From a virus, in IMG/VR virus record IMGVR_UViG_3300025646_000117, positions 1-39,627 of that record: a stretch of DNA of 39,627 nt. One strand, written 5' to 3'. Position 1 is the stretch's first letter. Each line of letters begins with the position of its first letter. Below, one piece after another: positions 8,147-14,376 of the stretch. Made by a program: the position numbers and the translations under genes. The notes beneath the pieces are model-generated. The model made no database searches. It saw only the letters and a list, made by a program, of their open reading frames with translations, and had not been told where the DNA came from.

Positions 8147-8387
8147 GAAAATTACAGCAGTTCTTTATACTGACGGAAACCAAGAGTGTGAACGAATTCG
8201 TATGCTCTTGAAGAGTCTTGGTGGTGAGTATCTTGAATATGTTTTAGGTGTTGATTTCAGTGATAGACAGTTCCGTATGGAATTTGGCAAAGATGCTGAA
8301 TATCCACAAGTTACAATCAATCATGAACATATTGGAAGTTTGAAGGAAACACTTCATTATTTCAAAGAAACTGGAGTTATTAGTTGA
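8139..8387 (+). CDS. Glutaredoxin-like protein (single-Cys active site)
   Basis: 82 aa from GTG 8139, with GGAGG just upstream and an 8-nt overlap; ATG 8124 is an alternative. Thioredoxin-fold features: beta strand ITAVLYTDG, active-site position NQEC (Cys17, where typical glutaredoxins have CxYC/CxxC), helix ERIRMLLKSLGG, cis-Pro region EYPQV (Pro56) and C-terminal IGSLKETLHYF. Only one cysteine is present, as in monothiol types. Cyanophage glutaredoxins are thought to support ribonucleotide reductase or redox balance; that role here is inference. Confidence 0.75.
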   Translation: MTKKITAVLYTDGNQECERIRMLLKSLGGEYLEYVLGVDFSDRQFRMEFGKDAEYPQVTINHEHIGSLKETLHYFKETGVIS

Positions 8388-8495
8388 ATGGATTGGATTG
8401 AACTTGCATCACACGAACTTTACTTATTTGTAAGTTTTATGTGTGGACTTTTGCTTGGTTATCTTGTTGGTAGAAGGGATGATTCTGAAATGTAA
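8388..8495 (+). CDS. Tiny membrane protein
   Basis: 35 aa, ATG immediately after the glutaredoxin stop. A single hydrophobic helix (LYLFVSFMCGLLLGYLVG) is followed by a charged tail RRDDSEM, a typical single-span mini-protein with the tail in the cytoplasm. Function unknown. Confidence 0.55.
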   Translation: MDWIELASHELYLFVSFMCGLLLGYLVGRRDDSEM

Positions 8496-8499
8496 AATG

Positions 8500-8733
8500 A
8501 TGACCGAAAAAGACAAAATTTTTTATAATGTGTGGTATTGTGCTTATCAACGAGCACACGAATACAAAAATACTCCCAGGGGAAATAGAGAGTGGGAAAC
8601 GGTAAAAATGTGCCTCAAACACGCAAAGTGGTGGAAGTATGAAGAGGACCGCAGGACGGTTCTTAATCCGTCACACGCTGTAGTTGCCACTGACGACAGT
8701 CTGTGGTATCATAGCCTTGTATCTGGATTCTGA
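8500..8733 (+). CDS. Small hypothetical protein
   Basis: 77 aa starting ATGACC (ATG 8497 is also possible). Trp/Tyr/Lys rich (KIFYNVWYCAYQRAHEYK, HAKWWKYEEDRRT). Unrecognised. Its stop shares one base with the next start (TGATG). Confidence 0.6.
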   Translation: MTEKDKIFYNVWYCAYQRAHEYKNTPRGNREWETVKMCLKHAKWWKYEEDRRTVLNPSHAVVATDDSLWYHSLVSGF

Positions 8734-9248
8734 TGATGTATAAAGCAACCGTAAAACTTCAGTTTGATTCCAAGTGGGACTCTACTAATTATAGTAGTGG
8801 TTATGAAGATGGATTACTTCCAGAAGAACATATTGTAATTGAAGTTCCTGCTCAAGACCTAAACACAAAGCAACTCTTCAATCTATTTGAAAAGTTTCTT
8901 TTGTCTATGGGATATATTGAGAAGAATATTTGTGAAAGTGCTCTTTCTCTTGTTTTCAATAATATTAGGTCAGAAGAACTTATGAAAGAACTTTGTAAGG
9001 CATATGACCTCACGATGAATGAGGATATGGGAGACCTTAATGAATGGAAGAATAGTGCTAAAAAGTATGAGGACCTCTATTGGAATCTTCATAGGAAAGT
9101 AAAAGAACAAGAAGCAATCATTTCCCGTCTTCAAAATCCAGACAATCCCCAATACACTGAAGAAGAAATGGATGTGATGTGTATGGAACAAGAACCTGAA
9201 AAAGAGGGTCTAAAGTGGTGGGAGAAACAGGTTGGTGGTAATGGATAA
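8733..9248 (+). CDS. Hypothetical protein with C-terminal coiled coil
   Basis: 171 aa. The first half is mixed alpha/beta (MYKATVKLQFDSKWDS). The second half is helical with heptad-like EKYEDLYWNLHRKVKEQEAIISRL, followed by an acidic end. No enzyme motif seen. Confidence 0.65.
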   Translation: MMYKATVKLQFDSKWDSTNYSSGYEDGLLPEEHIVIEVPAQDLNTKQLFNLFEKFLLSMGYIEKNICESALSLVFNNIRSEELMKELCKAYDLTMNEDMGDLNEWKNSAKKYEDLYWNLHRKVKEQEAIISRLQNPDNPQYTEEEMDVMCMEQEPEKEGLKWWEKQVGGNG

Positions 9249-9372
9249 GAACTCTAAGTATCTTTTATTATCTTTTCTTGGACTTGTGCTTATAGATTTG
9301 ATGGTAATTGTTTTCTTTTTCTATAAAGCACAGGTTAATTTTCCTTTGGTGTTTAAACATATTTTTGAATAA
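9241..9372 (+). CDS. Tiny membrane protein
   Basis: 43 aa overlapping the previous stop by 8 nt. One strongly hydrophobic helix (YLLLSFLGLVLIDLMVIVFF), then KAQVNFPLVFKHIFE. Single-span membrane mini-protein of unknown role. Confidence 0.55.
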   Translation: MDKNSKYLLLSFLGLVLIDLMVIVFFFYKAQVNFPLVFKHIFE

Positions 9373-9376
9373 ATAC
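9369..9376 (+). promoter_or_regulatory. Possible late-type promoter octamer (ATAAATAC)
   Basis: ATAAATAC followed by C is a good match to the cyanophage late -10 pattern, 9 nt before ATG 9386. The leader would be very short. Confidence 0.35.
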
Positions 9377-9385
9377 CTAAAAAAA

Positions 9386-9751
9386 ATGAAATCATACGAT
9401 CAGTTCAAAAAAGAATTGGAAAATTTAGATGAAATTTTTGGGTTATTTGATGCACAAAGTCGCCGTGAGCGTAGAGGTAGAAAACAATTAGAAAGGGAAA
9501 GACTTGATAGGATAACAGGTAAAAAAAGAGACCCTGAAAAAGAAGAGCGTGAAAGAAACCTTGAATATATGAAAAAGAGGGATAAAAGAGAAAAAGATGA
9601 AAAGAAAGATGGATATTCTGTAGAAACAGAACCTCCAATGATGAATGTGCATTATCTTGACAAAAGAAATGAATTACGGAAAACAAAATCAAGATATCCT
9701 CATTCCAAGAAAGTTAGATTTCCTGGAGAGCGTGAAAAAGAAGAAGAGTGA
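9386..9751 (+). CDS. Highly charged Arg/Lys/Glu-rich helical protein
   Basis: 121 aa starting MKSYDQFKKELENLDEIFG; the in-frame ATG at 9308 lies inside the upstream gene. About residues 30-85 are an almost continuous charged helix (RRERRGRKQLERERLDRITG, KKRDPEKEERERNLEYMKK), possibly a coiled coil or nucleic-acid-binding segment. MKSYDQF-type starts occur in late cyanophage proteins, consistent with the octamer upstream. Unrecognised. Confidence 0.65.
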   Translation: MKSYDQFKKELENLDEIFGLFDAQSRRERRGRKQLERERLDRITGKKRDPEKEERERNLEYMKKRDKREKDEKKDGYSVETEPPMMNVHYLDKRNELRKTKSRYPHSKKVRFPGEREKEEE

Positions 9752-9761
9752 CACCTTGAGA

Positions 9762-9805
9762 ACTGGCACACCACCCTTGACGGGTGGTCTTTTTTTGTGT
9801 ATGAT
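9762..9805 (+). promoter_or_regulatory. Fused terminator-promoter: -35 is the terminator loop
   Basis: ACTGGCACA (9762-9770), then a 6-bp stem CCACCC/GGGTGG (9771-9776, 9782-9787) with loop TTGAC, then TCTTTTTTT. The loop plus one stem base is TTGACG (9777-9782), exactly 17 nt before TATGAT (9800-9805). This is an intrinsic terminator for the upstream unit and a sigma-70-type promoter for 9828. A near copy is at 12903-12946. Confidence 0.75.
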
Positions 9806-9827
9806 ACTTAGGTAACCAAAACACAAA

Positions 9828-10001
9828 ATGAATTCCTTAGAGCAGCACCAAGTCAAACAAGTATTTGATATGATTGAATATGAAAAGAGGTGTGCTGACC
9901 TTCATCACGAACGGGTGTATGGTCGCGGTATTCGTGCCTGGGAACCCAAATATAAATCTTGGGGATGGATTAAAAATGGTAAATTTACTTCCGATAACTG
10001 A
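9828..10001 (+). CDS. Small hypothetical protein
   Basis: 57 aa, first gene after the fused element. Helical start (EQHQVKQVFDMIEYEKRCADL), then HHERVYGRGIRAWEPKYKSWGW. Unrecognised. Confidence 0.55.
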   Translation: MNSLEQHQVKQVFDMIEYEKRCADLHHERVYGRGIRAWEPKYKSWGWIKNGKFTSDN

Positions 10002-10009
10002 TAAATCTT

Positions 10010-10303
10010 ATGCCTAGACCTAAAAAATCAGATTCATCGAAACCAGCAAAACCTAAAACAACCAGGGCTAAAGCAAAGACACCTAAATCAGCACCTAAAC
10101 CTAAGGCAACTGCTGAACCAAAACCAAAACCCCTAAAGGTAAAGGAAGATTTTCCGCATATTGGATTTCCATATCGTCTTGAGTATATGGAAGACAAAGA
10201 TAAAAAGATTTGCTTCTTCCAGTGCGAAAATCATATGGAGAAGCATATTACAAGACACAAACTTAATAGAAAAACCTGTAAAATCTCAGTAAAGGAGGAC
10301 TAA
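10010..10303 (+). CDS. Lys/Pro/Ala-rich basic protein with C-terminal folded segment
   Basis: 97 aa. Residues 1-45 are low-complexity histone-H1-like (PKKSDSSKPAKPKTTRAKAK, KPKATAEPKPKP), likely disordered and able to bind nucleic acid. The C-terminal 50 residues (FPHIGFPYRLEYMEDKDKKI, FFQCENHMEKHITRHKL) look folded. No named family; DNA or RNA binding is inference from charge. Confidence 0.65.
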   Translation: MPRPKKSDSSKPAKPKTTRAKAKTPKSAPKPKATAEPKPKPLKVKEDFPHIGFPYRLEYMEDKDKKICFFQCENHMEKHITRHKLNRKTCKISVKED

Positions 10304-10305
10304 TT

Positions 10306-10431
10306 ATGGCAACTCGGACTTATACTCAGAAAGATGGTGCTGTCTGGGAATGGGAAGAAACTGTAGAATCTACTAAAGCACTTGAAACCTATTACAAACT
10401 CGTAAATCAGAATGCAAAGGGAACTAATTGA
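10306..10431 (+). CDS. Tiny hypothetical protein
   Basis: 41 aa with a strong ribosome site (AAGGAGG, 10292-10298). Contains YTQKDGAVWEWEETVESTKA. Its 3' end overlaps the next start by 20 nt. Unrecognised. Confidence 0.55.
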   Translation: MATRTYTQKDGAVWEWEETVESTKALETYYKLVNQNAKGTN

Positions 10432-10621
10432 TGACTGCTTCTATGTCCAACAGCAACGCTGGGGAACTTGGGTTTCCGAAGATTCAATGGGTAAGCAACT
10501 CGTCACTTCATTCACTGAAAACGAATGTATCAAAGCGACCCGTTTTTATCTTAAAGGACGGCAGGAAGGTTTTTCAGAGCCTGAGGTGATTCACGATGGA
10601 ACAGTTGGAGGAAAACTATAA
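10412..10621 (+). CDS. Small hypothetical protein (cyanophage-conserved type)
   Basis: 69 aa. The sequence FYVQQQRWGTWVSEDSMGK followed by ATRFYLKGRQEGF has the look of a conserved small fold. ATG 10412 lies in the previous gene; a competing frame from ATG 10431 gives a less protein-like product and was not chosen. Confidence 0.6.
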   Translation: MQRELIDDCFYVQQQRWGTWVSEDSMGKQLVTSFTENECIKATRFYLKGRQEGFSEPEVIHDGTVGGKL

Positions 10622-10763
10622 GTTTCCTACACTCGACCCAACAACTCCTTGGTACGAATTTTTATTGTATCAAGAGTCTTGTTGGAGTCTTGGTAGGCCT
10701 GTGAGACTTACTAGTTTTATTTGTTATAATGCTTACCTAAAAGAGATTGGAGTTATCAAATGA
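10596..10763 (+). CDS. Small hypothetical protein
   Basis: 55 aa, overlapping the previous gene by 26 nt and the next by 4 nt. Contains DPTTPWYEFLLYQESCWSLG. Unrecognised; inclusion rests on the overlap pattern and absence of other coding here. Confidence 0.5.
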   Translation: MEQLEENYKFPTLDPTTPWYEFLLYQESCWSLGRPVRLTSFICYNAYLKEIGVIK

Positions 10764-10975
10764 GTGACCCTTATTGGTTTCAAAAAAAGTGGGGACTTAG
10801 GGGTGACCCACCGATTGAAACTCTGCTTAAAAGAATTGAAGAACTTGAGGAAAGAGTACTTAAGTTAGAAGATGAAAACATTTCTACCACAAATGAACTG
10901 TATCGTCTGGAAAACTCACTTGATGCACGCATAGATATTCTTGCAGAACATTGTAGGACAGACACAGATGTATGA
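10760..10975 (+). CDS. Small coiled-coil protein
   Basis: 71 aa. The start MSDPYWFQKKWGLRGDPPIE is followed by heptads (LLKRIEELEERVLKLEDEN), so probably a dimeric coiled coil. Partner unknown. Confidence 0.6.
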   Translation: MSDPYWFQKKWGLRGDPPIETLLKRIEELEERVLKLEDENISTTNELYRLENSLDARIDILAEHCRTDTDV

Positions 10976-11144
10976 TGACCTTGACAGTTTTGAAAAAGCA
11001 CTTTCACATTTTGGAACAAGAGTCGATGTTATTTGTGCCCTTGAAATGGGTGGGAAAATTGATGCAGAGACCGCATACCAAAACATTAAAATCGAACTCA
11101 AAGAACTTAAAAAAATCCGAAAGCAATATAAAAAGGAAATGTAG
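10968..11144 (+). CDS. Small hypothetical protein
   Basis: 58 aa from ATG 10968, overlapping the previous gene by 8 nt. Helical with Lys-rich end (IKIELKELKKIRKQYKKEM). Overlaps the zinc-ribbon frame that follows. Confidence 0.55.
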   Translation: MYDDLDSFEKALSHFGTRVDVICALEMGGKIDAETAYQNIKIELKELKKIRKQYKKEM

Positions 11145-11259
11145 TAAATGTGGTGAAGAGAAACCACTGGACAAAGACCACTATCAGGTGGTAAAATACT
11201 TTAAACAAGGATTTAGTTATTACTGCAATGAGTGTAACAAACCAAAACCAAGGGAGTGA
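11062..11259 (+). CDS. Zinc-ribbon mini-protein (CxxC...CxxC), start uncertain
   Basis: The informative part is RKCSKCGEEKPLDKDHY followed by FSYYCNECNKPKPRE: two CxxC knuckles 27 residues apart, as in the zinc ribbon at the front of many HNH-type phage proteins, but without the nuclease. ATG 11062 gives 65 aa with a 22-residue basic extension that is antisense-like in composition. A natural start would be at 11128, where the codon is ATA. A stretch of seven A at 11109-11115 lies just upstream. Confidence 0.45.
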   Translation: MQRPHTKTLKSNSKNLKKSESNIKRKCSKCGEEKPLDKDHYQVVKYFKQGFSYYCNECNKPKPRE

Positions 11260-11416
11260 TTCCTTAAAAATCATACAAAATCCTGATGGTTCTTATACTG
11301 CCGAATGGGATAAAAATGACCCAGACTGGTCTTGGTTAAACAACTTGACTTCTAAGGAAATTCAGATTATTATTCAACAAGCTTGTAAGGAGTATGAAAA
11401 AGACTATGGAACTTGA
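11228..11416 (+). CDS. Small hypothetical protein
   Basis: 62 aa. KIIQNPDGSYTAEWDKNDPD then WSWLNNLTSKEIQIIIQQA: a beta hairpin followed by helices, a pattern seen in cyanophage small proteins. ATG 11228 lies inside the upstream frame. Unrecognised. Confidence 0.6.
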   Translation: MSVTNQNQGSDSLKIIQNPDGSYTAEWDKNDPDWSWLNNLTSKEIQIIIQQACKEYEKDYGT

Positions 11417-11831
11417 TTACCATAAAGTATGGAATGCTATGAATGAACTTGAACAACAGTTCAGCAAATTTTCTGTTGTGAGAGATGTTCTTGAAGTTGC
11501 TAGGGATAAATCTGTTGATTCAGATGTAGAAAACACAATTGATGCTTCTATTGAACTCTTTGACATTTATACTGCTCAATGGGATGAGCAGTTTAAAAAT
11601 GCCTGGGATGCAGTTGTTGTTCCCCTACACATCAAAGAATATTCATCTTCAGAGTCAAGAGAAGAATCCCGTAAAGATTTGGATGTGCTCGATGATGTAA
11701 TTAACCAAGCAGAAGAATTTTATAATAAAGTAAAGGTTGGTCGCATTTCCTATCAAGAAGCAATTGAGAGGGGTTGGGAGATGACTGATGATGGATTCTG
11801 GATGCCCCCACAGGACACTGTAAATGACTAA
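11406..11831 (+). CDS. Acidic helical hypothetical protein
   Basis: 141 aa from ATG 11406 (ATG 11394 adds four residues; AAGGAG at 11387 is too close to 11394). Predominantly helical and acidic, with EESRKDLDVLDDVINQAEEF and the ending WEMTDDGFWMPPQDTVND. No family recognised. 8-nt overlap with the next gene. Confidence 0.65.
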   Translation: MELDYHKVWNAMNELEQQFSKFSVVRDVLEVARDKSVDSDVENTIDASIELFDIYTAQWDEQFKNAWDAVVVPLHIKEYSSSESREESRKDLDVLDDVINQAEEFYNKVKVGRISYQEAIERGWEMTDDGFWMPPQDTVND

Positions 11832-12006
11832 GTTTCAAGTGGCAGGAACTTATGACGGGGAATACTTCTCCGTCATTATTTCTATGAATGATACTCACGC
11901 AATCTCCTTAGATGGACTTTCTAAGGATGATATGCTAGAATTGCAAAGTTGTATTGACTGTATGTTAAGCGAGGAACAAACTGATGGCATTGGGACAACA
12001 AGTTGA
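11824..12006 (+). CDS. Small hypothetical protein
   Basis: 60 aa starting ATGACTAA. KFQVAGTYDGEYFSVIISMN looks like a beta sheet, followed by a helix with two Cys (LQSCIDCMLSEEQ). Unrecognised; overlaps the next start by 23 nt. Confidence 0.6.
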   Translation: MTKFQVAGTYDGEYFSVIISMNDTHAISLDGLSKDDMLELQSCIDCMLSEEQTDGIGTTS

Positions 12007-12217
12007 AGAAAGTCTAAAAGAAGCAGAAGCAAATCTAAGAAACGCATTGGCATTTGCCGCAAGAGGAGAAAGGTCTGTTGTTGTGTCTTGTATTGCTGAC
12101 CTGATTCATAAAATTGATACGGTTATCAGTACTGATGATTTGTTGGATAAACTTGAGAATCGAAAGAATGGTGATTCTGGCACCTGGGGGGACTTTTTCA
12201 TTTCTGATGATGAGTAA
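11984..12217 (+). CDS. Small helical hypothetical protein
   Basis: 77 aa. EESLKEAEANLRNALAFAA and CIADLIHKIDTVISTDDLLD suggest a helical bundle. Last gene before an 83-nt gap. Unrecognised. Confidence 0.6.
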   Translation: MALGQQVEESLKEAEANLRNALAFAARGERSVVVSCIADLIHKIDTVISTDDLLDKLENRKNGDSGTWGDFFISDDE

Positions 12218-12261
12218 TTATTAAGAATCATTACTGAACCATAAAGACAATATTAAAAACG

Positions 12262-12282
12262 GAGCATTATGCTCTATATAAT
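12262..12282 (+). promoter_or_regulatory. Palindrome abutting a TATAAT -10 element
   Basis: GAGCAT-T-ATGCTC (12262-12274) is directly followed by TA and then TATAAT (12277-12282), 18 nt before ATG 12301. No good -35 is seen, so the palindrome may be an operator or hairpin in an otherwise weak promoter. Confidence 0.4.
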
Positions 12283-12300
12283 GTTAGGATTTGCTAACAG

Positions 12301-12474
12301 ATGCAAATGTCTATGAGTCTCACCGAAGAAGAACGCGAAGAAATGCAGGCACTTAAGTCTGCAATAAATGAATACCCAGCTTCAGTCATTCCAGAAAAAC
12401 AAGAGCGATTTACAGAGTTATTTGTGCGTTCTCTACAAGAACTGCACTCAAAAAGTGACTTAAATTCTAAATAA
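12301..12474 (+). CDS. Small hypothetical protein
   Basis: 57 aa. SLTEEEREEMQALKSAINEY then PASVIPEKQERFTELFVRSL: helical and acidic, with the look of a small conserved cyanophage protein. Starts at 12307 or 12313 are possible. It lies directly upstream of cp12. Confidence 0.6.
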   Translation: MQMSMSLTEEEREEMQALKSAINEYPASVIPEKQERFTELFVRSLQELHSKSDLNSK

Positions 12475-12482
12475 TATATCAT

Positions 12483-12707
12483 ATGGATACAAAAATGGAT
12501 AGCATCGACCAACACATCCAAAAAGATATGAGTATCTTGGAGGACCCAACCATTTCTCCACAAGCACGTCGCCACGTTGAGGAAGAACTTGAGTCTCTTG
12601 AAAAATACAAAGAAAATCATCCTGAAGATTTGCACGACCCAACTCCACTTGAACTTTATTGTGACTCCAATCCTAATGCTTTAGAGTGTAGAATTTATGA
12701 AGATTGA
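12483..12707 (+). CDS. cp12: CP12-like Calvin cycle inhibitor
   Basis: 74 aa. The C-terminus LELYCDSNPNALECRIYED (56-74) is the CP12 signature: a Cys pair (Cys60, Cys69) around a Pro, ending in an acidic Tyr motif that enters the GAPDH active site. RRHVEEELESLEKY (29-42) corresponds to the CP12 helical core (plant/cyanobacterial AWDxVEEL). CP12 bridges GAPDH and PRK when oxidised and shuts down carbon fixation. In cyanophages it is thought to divert carbon to the pentose phosphate pathway (established knowledge). The N-terminal Cys pair of plant CP12 is absent. Confidence 0.85.
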   Translation: MDTKMDSIDQHIQKDMSILEDPTISPQARRHVEEELESLEKYKENHPEDLHDPTPLELYCDSNPNALECRIYED

Positions 12708-12715
12708 CTAAATAC
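12708..12715 (+). promoter_or_regulatory. Possible late-type promoter octamer (CTAAATAC)
   Basis: Same octamer as at 2153, overlapping the end of cp12 and also 19 nt before an ATG. Suggests that the next small gene may be expressed late. Confidence 0.4.
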
Positions 12716-12734
12716 ATAAAAAAAACAAAGAACT

Positions 12735-12887
12735 ATGTCAAGATTCACAGATTTATTTCAAGAACCAAAAGCAGTTCCAGCACCAGTAGTTGAAACAAAA
12801 GTAGAACCAGTTGTAGTTGAAGAAGTTAAAGAAACCAAAGTAACATCAATTCTTGAAAGAATCAAAAAGAAAAAGACAACTGACTGA
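12735..12887 (+). CDS. Small Pro/Val/Lys-rich protein
   Basis: 50 aa. Starts MSRFTDLFQEPKAVPAPVVE, then alternating Val/Glu and a basic end (SILERIKKKKTTD). Low complexity; similar in start style to short late proteins. It is terminated by the fused element at 12903. Unrecognised. Confidence 0.55.
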   Translation: MSRFTDLFQEPKAVPAPVVETKVEPVVVEEVKETKVTSILERIKKKKTTD

Positions 12888-12902
12888 TGTGACACCTTAA
12901 GA

Positions 12903-12946
12903 ACTGGCACACCACCCTTGACGGGTGGTGTTTTTTTGTGTATGAT
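12903..12946 (+). promoter_or_regulatory. Fused terminator-promoter: -35 is the terminator loop
   Basis: Near-identical to 9762-9805: ACTGGCACA (12903-12911), CCACCC/GGGTGG stem (12912-12917, 12923-12928), loop giving TTGACG (12918-12923), T tract, then TATGAT (12941-12946) at 17 nt spacing. Ends the cp12 unit and starts the 12979 unit. Confidence 0.75.
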
Positions 12947-12978
12947 ACTTAGGTAATCAATGGTGAGTGACAAATGAC

Positions 12979-13146
12979 ATGAGTTACGATATAAATCCAG
13001 ATGAAGAAAAGTGTAAAAAGATGTTTGAGTTTGTCAAGGGAACAGATGGGGTTGACTTAAATCATCTAGTCTGGGCTCTTGGCAAACTTGAAGAACGCAT
13101 TTTTCATCTTGAAACCGTAATTTTGTCAATGCAAGAAGATGACTAA
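12979..13146 (+). CDS. Small hypothetical protein
   Basis: 55 aa. Preceded by a five-codon reading frame (ATG 12960 to TGA 12977) in the leader that could act as an upstream peptide. The protein is helical (LNHLVWALGKLEERIFHLET). Unrecognised. 8-nt overlap with the next gene. Confidence 0.55.
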   Translation: MSYDINPDEEKCKKMFEFVKGTDGVDLNHLVWALGKLEERIFHLETVILSMQEDD

Positions 13147-13303
13147 AAGGTACATCGCATTTTTTGCTTTCGGTATCGCGTTTATTGTCGGTTGGAACAT
13201 TGCTCTAATCCAACGGGATAAGAAACTGTTCGACCGACACACACCCAAAGAACATTATTGTGCTCAACAGGCACAATGGCACCCTGACTGTAATGTGGAG
13301 TGA
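13139..13303 (+). CDS. Small membrane-anchored protein with two Cys
   Basis: 54 aa starting ATGACTAA. One transmembrane helix (YIAFFAFGIAFIVGWNIALI) right after a basic start, then an extra-cytoplasmic-looking tail with HYCAQQAQWHPDCN. The positive-inside pattern places the Cys pair in the periplasm. Function unknown. Confidence 0.6.
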   Translation: MTKRYIAFFAFGIAFIVGWNIALIQRDKKLFDRHTPKEHYCAQQAQWHPDCNVE

Positions 13304-13307
13304 ATCA

Positions 13308-13583
13308 ATGATTATCCAAGCATCCAAAGTTGAAGTGTCCCACAAAGAGTGGGATTGCTATTCATTCACACCAGATGCTATTATTGCTGATGTGAACACT
13401 GGTATCACTGAGATTCTGATGACTACACATCATCCAGTAACTGCCCAAAAGAGGATTATGGATTTTCTTGAATCATATACTTTTTATGGATTCAGGGATA
13501 GTGAGTGTGAATTTGCAGCAACTGATGCTATCAACGCATACTACAAATCGAACATCAACCGTTGGGCATATTTGCGTAAATGA
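13308..13583 (+). CDS. Small hypothetical protein
   Basis: 91 aa from ATG 13308, four nt after the previous stop. Mixed alpha/beta with SHKEWDCYSFTPDAIIADVN and a C-terminal DAINAYYKSNINRWAYLRK. It resembles conserved small cyanophage proteins but has no known role. 4-nt overlap with the deaminase gene. Confidence 0.6.
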   Translation: MIIQASKVEVSHKEWDCYSFTPDAIIADVNTGITEILMTTHHPVTAQKRIMDFLESYTFYGFRDSECEFAATDAINAYYKSNINRWAYLRK

Positions 13584-13963
13584 TTTCTGACTCCGTTCTT
13601 CAACTTGCAATCAAGACTGCCAAGTCTTCCCCATCCAAAAAGAAAATAGGTGCTATTCTTCTTCGTAAGAATAAGGTCATTGTAACAGCAACTAATCTTG
13701 AAAAGAAAACACATCCTATTCAGGCATTTCTTGCGGAAAAGGTAGGTCTTGATGAAAAGATTTATCTTCACGCAGAAGTTAATGCCCTTATCAAATCTAA
13801 GGAGAAGGCAGATACGATTGTAGTTGCTAGAATCGGTGGTCATGGGCACGATGAGTTGCGAATGAGCAAACCTTGCCCAATCTGTCAAATGGCACTTGAA
13901 ATGAACAATGTGAATAGAGTAATCTATTCCACAAACGAAGGTTTTCTACAACAATGGAGGTAA
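13580..13963 (+). CDS. Cytidine/deoxycytidylate deaminase-like zinc enzyme
   Basis: 127 aa. Carries the zinc-binding signature of the CMP/dCMP deaminase superfamily: HAE (His64, Glu66) followed by PCPIC (Cys99, Cys102), with KKIGAILLRKNKVIVTATN as the core strands. Members hydrolyse the amino group of cytosine nucleotides; a phage dCMP deaminase would supply dUMP for dTTP synthesis. Substrate cannot be read from sequence: it is shorter than T4 Cd and lacks an obvious allosteric extension, so a cytidine or nucleic-acid substrate is possible. Confidence 0.75.
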   Translation: MISDSVLQLAIKTAKSSPSKKKIGAILLRKNKVIVTATNLEKKTHPIQAFLAEKVGLDEKIYLHAEVNALIKSKEKADTIVVARIGGHGHDELRMSKPCPICQMALEMNNVNRVIYSTNEGFLQQWR

Positions 13964-13964
13964 A

Positions 13965-14318
13965 ATGATTTTTCTGGCACAAATCCCTACTCCCCCACCT
14001 ATCAGCATCACCCCAAAGCAACAGGATATTCTGAATAAAATCTACAATCAAGATTTTGAGAAAGCAAATGAAACCAAACGAATCTTTGGTTCTTGTACCT
14101 ATGATTGGTCTGGTTGGAAACTGAGTGAAGATAAGGTTCGGTCTACCATTCGTGTTTGCAATGGTAAAGAGCAACGGATTGCCGTGAGTTGTGATGCACT
14201 GAAGACCAATGAATATGTAAGTGATAAATGGATGGGTTGGATTTCTCCCGTATCCAGTTCAGCAGAGAAGGGTGAAGACCTAATGGTAGCAACACTTTGT
14301 TCTAATATCGCAAAATAA
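13965..14318 (+). CDS. Hypothetical protein, possibly exported
   Basis: 117 aa. Starts MIFLAQIPTPPPISITPKQQ, which is short for a signal peptide. Contains GSCTYDWSGWK, STIRVCNG, AVSCDALK and TLCSNIAK, so four Cys that could pair. It lies directly upstream of the RlpA-like gene. Unrecognised. Confidence 0.6.
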   Translation: MIFLAQIPTPPPISITPKQQDILNKIYNQDFEKANETKRIFGSCTYDWSGWKLSEDKVRSTIRVCNGKEQRIAVSCDALKTNEYVSDKWMGWISPVSSSAEKGEDLMVATLCSNIAK

Positions 14319-14319
14319 C

Positions 14320-14348
14320 TTGACAGTACACTTCATCTGTGATATTCT
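14320..14348 (+). promoter_or_regulatory. Promoter TTGACA-17-TATTCT
   Basis: TTGACA (14320-14325), 17-nt spacer, TATTCT (14343-14348). No ACTGGCACA box and no hairpin. It drives the RlpA-like gene, which has a strong ribosome site. Confidence 0.6.
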
Positions 14349-14376
14349 GTAATTTCAAATCGAGGAGGTTATCAAT

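Noticed and set aside
10431-10589. 52-aa frame starting ATGACTGC, overlapping the 10412 gene
   Set aside because: Ser/Asn/Lys-rich composition without structure; the other frame (WGTWVSEDSMGK, ATRFYLKGRQEGF) looks like a real folded protein.
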